A DNA stretch of 64,000 bases from Nyssa sinensis. Taxonomy: Eukaryota; Streptophyta; Magnoliopsida; Cornales; Nyssaceae. The position numbers were made by a program, and so were the translations under genes. Shown here piece by piece: positions 1 through 13,100 of the stretch; within the stretch, counting starts at the first letter, position 1, and every line of letters begins with the position of its first letter. The DNA lies in NCBI GenBank assembly GCA_008638375.1, contig CM018046.1, forward strand, positions 40,229,706-40,293,705. Direction: 5' to 3'. Under the pieces are notes generated by a model. The model was not told the origin of the DNA. It saw only the letters and a list, made by a program, of their open reading frames with translations, and did not search any database.

Positions 1-2170
1 TGAGAGCTGCTCTCTTGCACTGATAAAGCTACCCCTTTCACACAATTCGGAACTTCGCATTATATGCATTTTCACAACTTGTAGTAGTCAGTTTCTATAA
101 TAAATTGACATGCCACCTAAATGGTTAAATTTCAACGACAAAATGAATCATGTTTGCAAGAATTTGAAAAAGCCGCCTTTCAGAACAGGGAGACCTGATG
201 GAAAGAAAAAGAAAATATCAGGAATTTCAATTTCTTTTGTTTGGTTGTATACTTGTATTAGAGGACAGAAAAAATAAAATAAAAGGCAAGAAAATTAAGA
301 TTTTTTGGAACTTCAAATAAACTCAATTTACCCCATAAAACAGTGAGCAAACGTTGAGAAACTTGTGAAAGAAGGAAATCAAACTTTTCATAAATGTATT
401 AAATCTTTCCCTTGCCCTTCCTGTTCATTTTCCCTTCCCTTCCCTCCCCTTTTTACTGTTTCTCCCCTAGAGGCTTTGTTTCAGTTATTGACCAGGCAAA
501 ATCCTCTTCTCTATGATGGCCTCTAGATCCTCAGTAATGTGTTGATCAAATAAATATAATGACTCAAACTGAAAACTATCAACATGTAACAAAAGACACT
601 GAAAATTGTGGTGAAATCCAGGCATATAAAGGATATGAATCACCCCCTCTGTGTAATTAAAGATCAATTAAAACTGTGCTGAGAGCAATCCAGTATACCT
701 AGTTTCTGTAGGAGCTCTGCCAAGAGATTACTTCACTATTATCAGGTTCTCACGGGTTAAAGTGGAAGCCAGCAGAGTTCATAGGAGGTAAAGTTCCAAT
801 GAAGCTCAACCTTCAAAGGCATGTTCTGAACAGAAAGTGTTTGCAAATCTAGGACTGGGTGAATATTCAAGATGGTTTTTGGGCAACATGTACTTAATCA
901 TTTCCCAGCATACTTCGCTTTTGCATGCAAAGAATGGTTAGGTTTGCACTAAACATTTCCATGATTCAATAAACATATAATTTTGGAGGTGGTCAATCTC
1001 ACTATGGAAGTAGCCCAAAAGTGACGCGACTCTTTCACAAGCCTCCTGAACTCTGAAAGTATAGCTGTAGACTATTGAGTTCAACTTAAAATCTGTTAAA
1101 TTCCCCAGGACAGATATTTCATAATTTTTTGGCCATGAAGAAATTAAGATTGTTTGGATAGAAGGCTAATCCAAGCAATGGTCTTAAATTTCTCAGAAAG
1201 AAGAACTTTTGATCACTTGAATTTTTATTTTTTTATCAGTCTTTTGATCACTTGATTGTGATATGTCCTGTAAACCTTCTGTGTTTAGTTTGTCTCCCCA
1301 ATCATTTCACTTCTAATTGAGGAAAATTTTCAGGTTGGATAAACCATTAATGAGTTTTCTGAATGCAAGTATGCAACTGAGGAGAGGTGAGATTGGGTAG
1401 GTCCTGTGATCACTGATAGCAGATATCTGATGGCAAGTGTTTGAAGGTGCTGATCTCAGTCTCACTGTTAAGTTGGCTAAAGGAACCTGGTTGTTCCATA
1501 TTGCCATAATCTTCGCAGTAATCACATTAAACCATGCTATTCCTCACCGATAAAGTTATTAGTCTTCATTGAAGATGGTTAATTAGAAGAAACTTAATAG
1601 TAAGCTTAAGGGTATAAGATCTCATTTAGGAAGGGAATCAGAGTAAAGAAGCTCCTTTTCTTAATCAAATGTCAACATATAGATAGACATATTCAGGTGG
1701 CAGCTAAGATACACTGTGATCTAGACTGATGCTCAAAATACTGTTCCATAGAATAGGTTTCCCAGGAAAGGCATGAAAAAACTAAACAATCCTACTGCAA
1801 GATATTCTACAAATTACACTCCAGTTACAGAGTTCTAAAAGGGGAAGTAACTGCTATGCACTAGAAAGGATCAGTCCTATGTCACTGGAACAAAGGAGAC
1901 ACCTCAAAAGAAAGGATAGAAGTTGTGAGATCTTAAGGTTCCCTAACTAGTGGAAGACATATATAGCATAATTTGCAAAACATAACTTGTTCAAAAAACC
2001 CCAAAAAATTGATATAAAGGGTGAAGAATGACAATAATAATAATTAGGATAATTATGACTAAGCACCTCAAATATGTTGAAGTACAAAAATAGTCAATTG
2101 CAAAAAATTTCAGGGAGTGTCATGCAATAATAGAAATTTTCAAAAAATACCAAACTGTGTAGTCTACTTC
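1..2170. other. 3' flank of the pyruvate kinase gene, no gene recognised
   Basis: This stretch lies beyond the last coding exon of the minus-strand pyruvate kinase gene, so its right part should hold the 3' UTR and polyadenylation site. I see only short open frames, none with a recognisable motif, and no further exon I can connect to the gene. No transposon ends were found. Confidence 0.5.
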
Positions 2171-2404
2171 CTAAAATTTCATATTTGAAACTACAATCAC
2201 AAGATTGTTAGCAATAAAAAAAGGATTGCATATAGATATTAGCACCTCAAAATCATTTCTAATTAGGAAATATCTCACAACTACACAAGTCAGTCCTTCG
2301 ACCTTACGAACTTGGATGTGGTGAGTAGATTCTCGACGCCAGATTGGCTGTGCTCCACTTTGAACAAGAGTAACATGCTGTCCCTCCTTCAATAGACTCT
2401 TACT
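2171..2404 (-). CDS. PKP3: PKP3 exon 12: C terminus, extended frame
   Basis: Begins [19 protein letters not shown] then [18 protein letters not shown], which is where family members normally stop. The frame continues for about 40 further residues without similarity to the family, to a TAG at 2171-2173. An out-of-frame TGA sits at 2290-2292, one base after the Gly of the KVEG end. The normal stop may have been lost by a one-base change. A further splice here cannot be excluded. Confidence 0.85.
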   Translation of the reverse strand, partial: SKSLLKEGQHVTLVQSGAQPIWRRESTHHIQVRKVEGLTCVVVRYFLIRNDFEVLISICNPFFIANNLVIVVSNMKF

Positions 2405-5400
2405 CTAAAGCATGGACAAAATAAAGAAAGATTACGTACAGAGCAATGACTCTAGTGGAACAAGAAAAAAGATTGGCAAAAAATACTAACCAGTAAAAGT
2501 TTTAGAGATCGTGAAAAAGTCTCCTCTGCATCATCCGAAAACTGCATATATATGGGCATCACACCATGATAAAGAGCCAGCCTCTGTTTAACCCTTTCCC
2601 TGTCAATGCATGAATATGTTCATGAAACTGAAAAATAATTCAAATTCTGTCCTCAACTGCGAATTAACTAGAACAAAGAAAATAAGCACTACTTTATCTA
2701 TATCTAAGCTATATAAAAAAGTAACATATAGAAGTAACAAACCCCTTCAGTGCTTTACAATTTTTGTATTCCACAATTACCCTTTTGAAATGTGTTTTAC
2801 ACTTTTTTATTTCAAAATTACCCTTTTGATAAAAAAATTCCCATCATGACTTCATTACAAGTGATTGACTTGGTTACGTCTTCTTGTAATATTATTAAAA
2901 ATATATCTTTTTCAAAGAAAATTCTCTAATCCAAATAAGGAATATTGACTATATCTTGAACTCCGGCGTTAAAGCTTCAAACTATATGATAAAAAACCTA
3001 ACGTTATTTCTATTCAAATTGGCATAAAAACTCACAAATCAGCAAAAATATGATTAAGATAGTAAAATAACAAAGTCATTAAATAAAAATTCAAGAACTT
3101 CTTTATTTAATCATCAACATTCATGATTCAAGTTCCCAAACAATTTATTAACTATTACATAGAACATTTATATGTATATAAATAACCCAAAAAAAAAGAA
3201 CCAAGGAGAAGAGGAGAGGAAGATGAAAAAATCCACACAAAAGAAAAGAAATGTGTCCATAATTCAGAAAAAATAAAATAAAATTAGACACTCTATTTTC
3301 GCCTGTTCGACACGTGTCCGGGAGTGTCGGTGTCTGACACGCACACGTGAGCCAAAATAGAGTGTTCATGCTGAGTAGATGATACAATTTTCTCAATTAA
3401 TCAAGTACAACACATATCTAACCTCTTTTAGGATTATTGTTTTAGCAACTTTTTAGTTTTGACAAGTATACATACTAAATCAATCACTATAATTTTAATA
3501 TTACGATAATTTTATTTTAATTTTTAGGATTATTTTTAGAATTACTTCTATTTTAGAATTCTAAAATGCTTAAAATAATTTTTTTGCAAACTCTTTTCCC
3601 CAACACATTAACCAAATTAATTGACTTCTGTTATAACTACATTAACTTATGATGATAGAATCCCCTCAATTAATAAAACTTCGACTTCAAATACAAGACA
3701 TACTAATCTTTTTTTTTTTGAGGGATTATTTTTAAGCCACTTTTTATTTTGACCGTTGGAATATGAGTCGGATTTCCCAGGCTCACAACCGTGAGTCGAG
3801 AGAGATAAGGTAAAGATAGGAATTATACTATCCAGTTACATATAGGACTCTATGGGAGCTGTATTATAAGAAAAAGACTGGAAAACCTACTACAGAATTG
3901 GAAACAAGCCATGAAGATAAGCTTGCGGACAAAAAAAACAGAAGAAGAAGAAGAAGAAGAAGAGAATAGTGACAGAGAAAAGAAAGTGTCAAAAACGATG
4001 AATCAAATGACAAGAAATTAAGATTACAGACTCAAAGACAAGAACTAAATAGATTCAAAGTTGTTGAACGAAAAACAGTCAAGGTTTCAAACAAGTGTAA
4101 GAGATTGCATGTATGTTTCAATTCCCATTTTCTTTTACATAGATCATATGAAAATATTTCTTTCATTCAAAAATGAATAGTCAATTATAAAAGGTAAGAG
4201 GTGCGCTTCACCTAAGACTCAAAAACCTTCTAATTTTCCTTAAAAGGAACAGCAAGAGATTTCGCTTAAGCCAGATGTACAACTGGTGATGGTAACCCTG
4301 TATACAGTTAAGAGAAAGCAGTTGATCAGCCTTCCTGCTTGAAAGAATTCAGAAATACAAACAAACACTAGAGCTTGTTGGTTTCCCCTTGAATTATATA
4401 ATTTCATTCACTCTTACATAACATTTTAAGGTAAAAATCCATCAAATTGAATGAATCCATATGAGAAAATGATTAGCATATCAAACATGATATTTGAAAA
4501 ATCATTAATTTGGTCATTTCAAGGAAACTTAAAAATGATCATGTAAAAAGAAATAGTGAGATTTTTTATTTGTATGAACGGCTTCATTCAAGATGATGGA
4601 TTTCTATAGGTAAAACATCAGGTAAATTATGAATGGAACAATTCGGGTGTCCAAACAGGCCCTAAAATTTTCCTGCTTGCCGGTCCACATCAAAGCATCC
4701 TCCCTATCCCCACAAATAGGATAACTACTCAACCACTCCATAAGAGAACTCACCAAATCAATCAATCTCCCAATCCTGAAGATATCTATAGCAACGTGGC
4801 TCCCAAACAACTCCACTCTCCAAGAACCTCAAGTAATCTACCACCAAAGCTCCTCTATCCGAAGCAAAACCTATAGAGGTCCGAAAACACAGTCTTCAAG
4901 TGAGCATTCTCACACCAAATATCATGCCAAGACCTCATCCTCTGGCCATTCTCACTGCATAACCTAAAAAGTTAGAAAATTCCTGTCAACCCTTTCTAAT
5001 GCCCTTCCATAAACCCACTCCATAAGAACACAATCTCCTCTGAAGACCACCTCTTGTGGCATCCTAAATAAGTTAACAAGAACCTGTCATTGAAAATGAC
5101 TTTTTCCAGTGCATCACTTCTGTTTTGCTTTAATCATGTTAAATGCATAATTTAGTATTAATGCACAAGCAGGCTACTATGTCAATTATTCCTAATATTA
5201 CAATGTTTGGAACAACTGTATTAGCTACCAATGTATGTCATTATCCAAGTTACAGAGAGAATATTAGGAAAAAAAAAAAAATCTGAAAAGAGTATTTCAG
5301 GTCATAATGCCATATGGACTCACTCATTTGTGAAGGCAAAAATTGTCGATGAAGACTGATAATGGCTTAAAAGTATAGCCATAGATCCTGTTCTTGTGAA

Positions 5401-8400
5401 GACAACTGATGGGAGTAGCAAGGGTGTTGGCCATTGTTGTAGCATGGAAAGCAAACATTTCACCCATATGGCTCTGTAAACGTTCATAAAAAATGGTAAT
5501 CATATTAAGTAAAGGAAAAAGGGACCATAACCCAAAGATAAGCAAACAGTCTCAGGACAATTGCTGCCTTGCCAAAATCCTCGTTTTTAGCTCTCGTTCA
5601 GCCCAATAACAGAAAAGAAACAACTTAAACTACATATCCATCCAAATTAGTAACAAATGAAAAACAATTGATGACTTCTCATTTGAAACAATACGCACCT
5701 TATAGGCTGTAGATCGAACTGGAGGAGTAATTCTGGCTAGTAGACTTGTCTCGGTCCTCAGCGCCACAGTATGCATTACTTTAACAGCTTTCAATGGATA
5801 CCTTGAATCATTTCATAATTATGAGATTGATAAATTAATTACAGAAGTAACAAACAACATATTTGGGTTACAGGAGGAAATCTTAATATAAATATATATA
5901 TAAGCACATAGTGAAAAAATAAACATTAAACAATTTTAAATTGCCAACAAAAAATTAGACTATTACTCTATTAGGGATTTCATTGGCACTATAAAAAAAG
6001 AAGTTAAAGATGATAGACTACAGCAGTTCAAAGAAGAAAATAAAAAGGAAAGAAAGAATGCAAATAAGTCCTTGTAATGATATATCCAAGGCAGGGGAAA
6101 CCAATAGGAAGGTATTTATATAAATAAGTATAAACATGGCAAAGCCAATATATCAGAAAGTTCACGTCAGAAAAGAAAGAAACAAAAGGGGCCGAAAAAA
6201 AGAAGAAGAAGAAAGAAACAAGAGCCTTACGTTTTTTTGATAGGTAAATCACACACACATTTTGCCTCTTAAAGGAACTTGAACCTTCAACGTCCCATAT
6301 GGGGAGGTGGGAGAGGTACCAACAAAGCTAGGGCTTGTTGGTAAAGTAACAAGAGTCTTTAGGTGAAGTTATTCAGATATCCAATCTATTGGTTTTCTCT
6401 TCCAACTTCAAAGACAAATATATCGACATGCAACCAAATGTAATTGAACAATTCTTATGCTAAGGCAAACCTGCATTTTACCAAATCTAAACTTCCCATC
6501 AGATCGATATAGTGATTGATTGATTCAGATAAGATAAAAATTATTTTAAAAAACAGATGCAATGAACGGTCAACCAAACCCAATAGCAAAGGTAGGTTTA
6601 AACAGGGAGTAGACCCTATATTATGTATAAAAAAATTCCAAAAGGCAAAAATAAAAGTTGTATCGATAGACCCTATATTGCCCAACTCTAAATGTGCCAA
6701 GTTTGATCATACCATGACCAGCTGGATGTGTTTTAAACAGAAAGTAGCAGGGATTATGTCCACAATATATGATGGTTCCAAGTGTTTCTTCCAGGCAGTT
6801 GGAAAGAATGGCATTGAGTATATCAAACTCTGACAAGATCAGTAACAAAAGAAAAAATATATATATTATGAAGGTATGTATTTCCTCTCTCTTGAACCAT
6901 CATCAATTAAAAACAAATTGGGATCACCACGGGCAGTTTAAAAAAAACTATATTTCTGAATAAACGAAACCGAATATCTCCCACGTGATTGGTATGCCTA
7001 TAAGCCCCCCCATCCCCCCTGTTCTTTTCTTTTTCTGATAGATATGATTGAGATGCCAATAATCAAATGGAGAATGATCTCATAAGAAATTATCATAGAT
7101 CAAACTTTAATCAGAGTGCGAAGAAAAGGCCAAGCCCATGTACATAGGGTAAACAACTAAAGAAAATTTAAAAAAAAAAAGAAAAAGATCACGATTTTTA
7201 GAGTGTCCGAGAAATCATCCAAAGACCTAACCCTATTCAATCTGCAAGTCCCTGAAGAAAAACTTTTCTAAAAAAATTATTTCAATCACCAGTAATAGGT
7301 CAGCCATGAATTCATTCCTGGAACTTCACAAGCAGAAGCACGTAAATGTTTTGACATGAGAGAGAGAGGGGGGGGGGGGGGGGGAGACCATCCTCTCCTT
7401 CCAGATACAGCAAAAGAGAGCAAACATGATTCAACTCCAAACAACTGTATTCAGCTTAATACCTAACGCACCAACACAAAATCAACTTGTGAGCCAAAAG
7501 AGGCAACGCCCAATGAACCTCAAAATCTAAGAATACGAAATCCTACAAATCCAAGTCCCATAACAAGAAAATCAACTCGTGAGCCAAAAGATGCAACACC
7601 CGATGAATCTCAAAATATAAGAATATGATTTCCTACAAATCCAAGTCACATGACAAGAAGGAAATAAGTGATCCTTCCCCCCCACCTCCCAAAAAAAAAA
7701 ACACTTATAATGCACCTACAATTTGACTAATCATACTAATCAATGGATCACTTTTGAACACTTGTCCCTCGCTACTATTGAAGTTAGGAACATCACCTTA
7801 GCAGGAACTGAAGGGATTCACACCCTTTTTGCAGAGAAATCAATGTGACCAAATTAGAAAAAGTATATGACTTCTCCTCTTATGCCAAATGACTAAATAA
7901 CTAGCACTTTAATTGGTGTACAAAGAATAAATTTAAATAAAAAAAAAGAATTAAGTTTTTGGGTTATTTTACCACATTCCAAATATCAATCATGGAAATG
8001 CCTAATAACATTTAACACAAGATTCTTTATTTCCCCTTTGAAAATTTTATACACCCACCATCATCCACTTTGTACCCAAGCTCCTATAGAAGGGACTTGG
8101 AGCCCCTTCGTAATAGCCTTCCAGAAGCCTGGATAATAGCTTTCCTGCACCTCCCTACCGGCCTACCCCAACACTCCCTCTCACAAAAGCCATGATCCAC
8201 ATGCGTTTCATCTTCACTGCAAATCTCTTGAACATTTGCTAGTAAGATCACAGGTCATAAAACAAAGGATCTAATTTATTACAAATAAGTAAACAAATAT
8301 ATAAACCTTCCCTTGTGACTTTTCTCTCAAAGGAACCATAACCACTATGAAATGACAACCTAAATTGCAATTAATACCCATCAACATGTAAAAAACTAAC

Positions 8401-10134
8401 AGCATGACTTTTATTTGAAGGCCATGCATTAGCTTTCCATAGAATAGTTCCAATTGAAGCAACTGAAGAAAAGTATGAACTGCCATAATGGCTTAAGGGG
8501 AAATTAGCATTGAAGACATAAAATGTGAGCCAGGTAACTTACTTTCCATGAGCAGTTTCTCCTGAAAGCATGATTGCATCAGCACCTTCTCGTACCACAA
8601 TTGCAATGTCAGAAACTTCTGCCCTTGTTGGGGTTGGATGACTAATCATACTTTCCAGCATGTTTGTTGCTACAATCACTGGTTTCTGCATGCTGTGACA
8701 CCTTCTAATGATATCTTCCTGTTTAAACCATCAGAAGAAATTTATTTAATTCTCATCCTGATTTGTTTGCCTGGATTTTATTTTTTTTATCAGTAAAACA
8801 CTAAAATGTTACAATAAACAAGGTGTTCGAGGGGGGCAAACCCATAATTACAAAGAAAAAGGACCAGCAACAAAAATTAAAACCTAAGATTTCCCAAAAA
8901 CCTATACAAGTATCTAAATATATTGGATATTCTTCTTTAAACCAAAAGAAACTTCAAGTCCCTTCCAATAACACTGCACCTCCATCCCAAAAAAACCTCC
9001 CTAATAGTAGCCAAAATCATCCAAGTACAACCAAAAAGAGATAAAATTAGGTGCCATGCATCTCTCGCCATCTTGCAGTGAACAAGGAGATGATCAACTG
9101 TCTCTTCCTCCTCTTTACAGATACAACATCGACTAGGAAGCTGAAATCTCCTTCTCCACAAGTTGTCTGTTGTGAGAATAGCACCCCATGCCACTGACCA
9201 ACAAAAAAATGCAGCTTTCTTTAGAATCCAAGAGTTCCATATCAACTGCCATGGGAAAGTCCCCTCCATCCTACCCCATCGAGTGCTTATAAAAAAATGG
9301 ACAGTGAACTTATTATTATAATTCACTTTCCATGTCATCTCATCTTCACTACCCATTCACACCCACGAATGACTCAGCAATCCCATAAGCTCCTCAGACT
9401 CTCCTAACTCCCAATCATAAAAGTTTCTTCGAAAGCAAGGACTCCATACAAGGTTGCTTCCCACCACAGCTACACAATTCACAACCAAGGTTTCCTTGTT
9501 CGATGCAATATTGAATGTGGAGGAAAACTTCTCCTTAAGCACCCTATTGCAACACCAAGGATCTTCCCAAAATCTCACCCTCGACCCCTCCCCTACTTTA
9601 AATCTCACCAATTTATAAAAATCCTCCCTCTTCTTGGCAATGACCTTCCACACCCTGCACCCGTAAGCCCCCTAACCTCCTTGGTATTCCACCCCCACAT
9701 CCTCACACCCATATTTAGAAGACATAACCCTCCTCGACAAGGCTCGACCCTACACCGTAAAACTCCACATCTATTTTCCCAATAAAGCTTTAATGAATTT
9801 GTTCACCTAACAAATTCATATAAGAATATGATGTTATGCTGGTCATCTGAATATACAAGGAAGAAAAATACAGGCGCTCACAGCATCCCACCAACACTGA
9901 TACAACCCACTAAATATGAAGTAACATGATGGCTTGTTAGCATGACTATGCAAGTTATAAAGAAACCAGTTCGTATACAATCCCCCATCAATCACCCTGA
10001 GATCCATCCAGAGCTGAAGTTGTAGTGATTTTTACATTATTATATGGTTCAAACAATGTATTGTGATTCCAAATGTTAATCTTCTAAATAATTGACATTT
10101 TCTATTACTGTTAAACCCAAATTTAAACATATCC

Positions 10135-10172
<38 letters not shown>

Positions 10173-13100
10173 GAAAATAGTTGTGAAATTTCTATTTTTG
10201 ATGAAACCAATTTGCTCAAGGGTAGTCTCATAATCCACAACTAAAATTCATCAAAACGCAGTAAACTTGAAGTTCACCACTCTGTTGATGTGTAACGATT
10301 GTTTCAATTTTTCCAGCACCCTGCATAGGCAAGACCAACACTGTATAATGCCCTTTTTTGTAGCCTATTAATTTTTTAATATGAATTTATACAAAACACT
10401 TCCTTTTTCATTATTGAAAGATAATACTAAATTGATATTCTAAGTACTTCAGTTTTTTCTTCAATTATAATAACTCTATTGGTCTATCAGGTCCAATTTT
10501 TCACTTAGATGCATAATATTGTTAATAACTTTTAATTAAAGCAATGTAGTTACACCATTTACCTAAAAAGACCCGCCATAATAAGTGATGAAAATAAGTT
10601 GTATACTTGTGTTTTTCAAGATGATTTCGGACTATAGTTACATTGATGTAGGACGAGTGTGGAGGAACACTCCCCTTACAAGCTATGATACTCCAATTGA
10701 TGTGGCAGTAATAGAGCCTGATATTTATTATAAAAAAAAAACCGTAAAAATAAAGCCTGATAAGATTGAATTGTGGTGTGCTTTGGTTATGGAAATCTCT
10801 CAGATTAGTATTCTAATAAAGGGTCAGGAGGATGTTGGCTTTAGAGATTACATGAAGTTGGATTTGGCTATGTTTTTAATGGTTTTTGGTGGCTGCTAGT
10901 TGCAGGAAAATCTGGTAGAGGAAATTTTTGTCATTTCTGGAGTTAAATCTAAAACCAAAGTAAGAGAAAAGGTTGGGGTTGATTATGGCTAGATAAAACA
11001 GTGAAAGATGACAGTTTTGAGGGCTGTTCTGGGACATTAACTAGGCTACTTTAGCATAGGATTAGGATTGCTAAGATTGAATACTTGAAGGAGGAACACG
11101 GTTGGGCTTCTCAAAGTACGGTTTTTATGATTGAAATTGGTGGTTATTAAGATCTGGCTGCAAGTATATAAGGTATTAGAGAGAGAGCAGACAGACAGAC
11201 AGAAAGACAGACAGAGGACATCACTCCTATGTTTACATTGGCATCACACAATTGCGAAAAAGCATAATAACTGTAATTATTCTCTCAAACATGTTTTCTA
11301 TTAAATTGAAAGCATCAAATGGCTTTATACAGATTTCTAGGTATCCAGACTTTTTTTTATCAGTCAATGTAATCTTATATTAAACAAGGCACCCCAGACC
11401 AGGGGGGGTGAACCGTATACAAAAGAGGGAAAAAGGCCACAAAAAAATCAAAGCCTAAGGTACCTCAGAACACTTGAGAAATTATCTAAATACATGGGGA
11501 TATTCTTCTTTAAACCAAAAGAAAAACTGCAAAAATTGTCTTTAAACTTCCAAGGAGAAAGTTCTACTCCTCTTAAAGGCCAATGTTGCACCTTTCCAAC
11601 CACCCCCTTATCAAAGTCCAGCATATACAAACTGTATCTCTATTTCCCGTTCGATTCATCAATCGTCACAAACGCACCTTCGTTCGATTGTCTCGCCCTC
11701 AGACTTCTACTTCTCCCATGTAGGACTCTCCCTGAACTTCTGCCATCTCGTCTACCACCCACAATATCTTCCAGCTGTTCACACAACCAGCAAAACCCAT
11801 CTTGTTCCACTCTCACCACCCTGACAATCCCTCTCCCACATTTTTGTCATCTGTACAAGCTTAGGGCTGCGATCATCCAATTCCTCAATCTCAAAAGACC
11901 CCCCCCCCCCCCCCCCCCAACAATTGAGTATATCGCGTCATCACGAGATTCAAATTCCTTGCCTAACTTTCTAATGTTTACAAAATGGTTCACGAATATA
12001 TGATAAATTACCTCATATTTACCTGGAGTGGAAAGAACATAGACAAAAATAACCAAATTTCATAAACACCTTAATTGTATCAGACAAACACACACCTTCA
12101 TAGGTCAAACAAATCAAGAAAACTTGCTATCTGAACTTTAGTACAACTTAATATTTAGAAATTCATAAACTTTGACCGGTAAAACCTATATAGGCCTAAT
12201 AAAACTCATACATAAAGACCCATATTATAATTTGACTCATAATATAACCCATAGACCCTATTACAAGTCCAAAAATTACTAAAATACCCTTACTCTAAAA
12301 ACTTAATAAAACATAAAAATAATTAAATTAATAGAAAACTAAATTAAAGGAAATATAAAATAGACTAAACACAACATAAAACTTGACTCTTAAGAGATTC
12401 TAAGAAAGCCCGGTCTTGACATCCAATCAAATTAAAAAGTGTCCCCTTCTTTGAGCTTGTATCTTTTATGGCCTGCATCATGCATGCTAGATATATCGTA
12501 TATCTATGTGTAGATGGAACATGATAGGACATTCATATTTCCCACTAACAGACATTTTTTTTTTAATTTTGACAAGAAAGATTTGGACAAGTCACTATAA
12601 TTCTTTGGGAATTAGCAGGGCAGGCTCTAATGTGAAGCGAGAAAAACAATTGCTTTAGGCCCCATTAACAAAGAAGGCCCCAAATTTTGTATACCTCTAA
12701 TCCTCTATAATATAATCTAATTAGAAGTCTAAGCACATAAAATTCTAAGCCTCATAAAGAAGTTCCATAAATGTCTAAATTCAAGAAAAAAAATTCTAAA
12801 TTAAACCAACTATATCTAATAGAAAAAAATAATTAAAAAAAGGGTTGAACAAAAAAAAATCAACTAAGGTAAGTTCATTACTTTTTAAAATTCTAAATTA
12901 AACAATTATATCTGATAAAAAACCATAAAAAAAAAAATGTTAATTTTTTTTTCAATTGATGCAAGTTCATCACTTTTTATTTTCATATATTATTTATCTC
13001 AAATAATAGTCATAAGATAAATGGTTTTTTGTATTATTAAATTTATAATTTTTTTAAATGAATAGTTCTATTATAGTTAGAATATCTATTACAATATAAC

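Noticed and set aside
6455..6963. Overlapping frames of 64-105 residues on both strands
   Set aside because: No motif, conflicting strands, and located inside a PKP3 intron.
8040..8240. Possible further LINE ORF1 remnant on the minus strand
   Set aside because: A few Gly/Trp/Cys residues are suggestive, but no zinc knuckle or continuous frame could be read.
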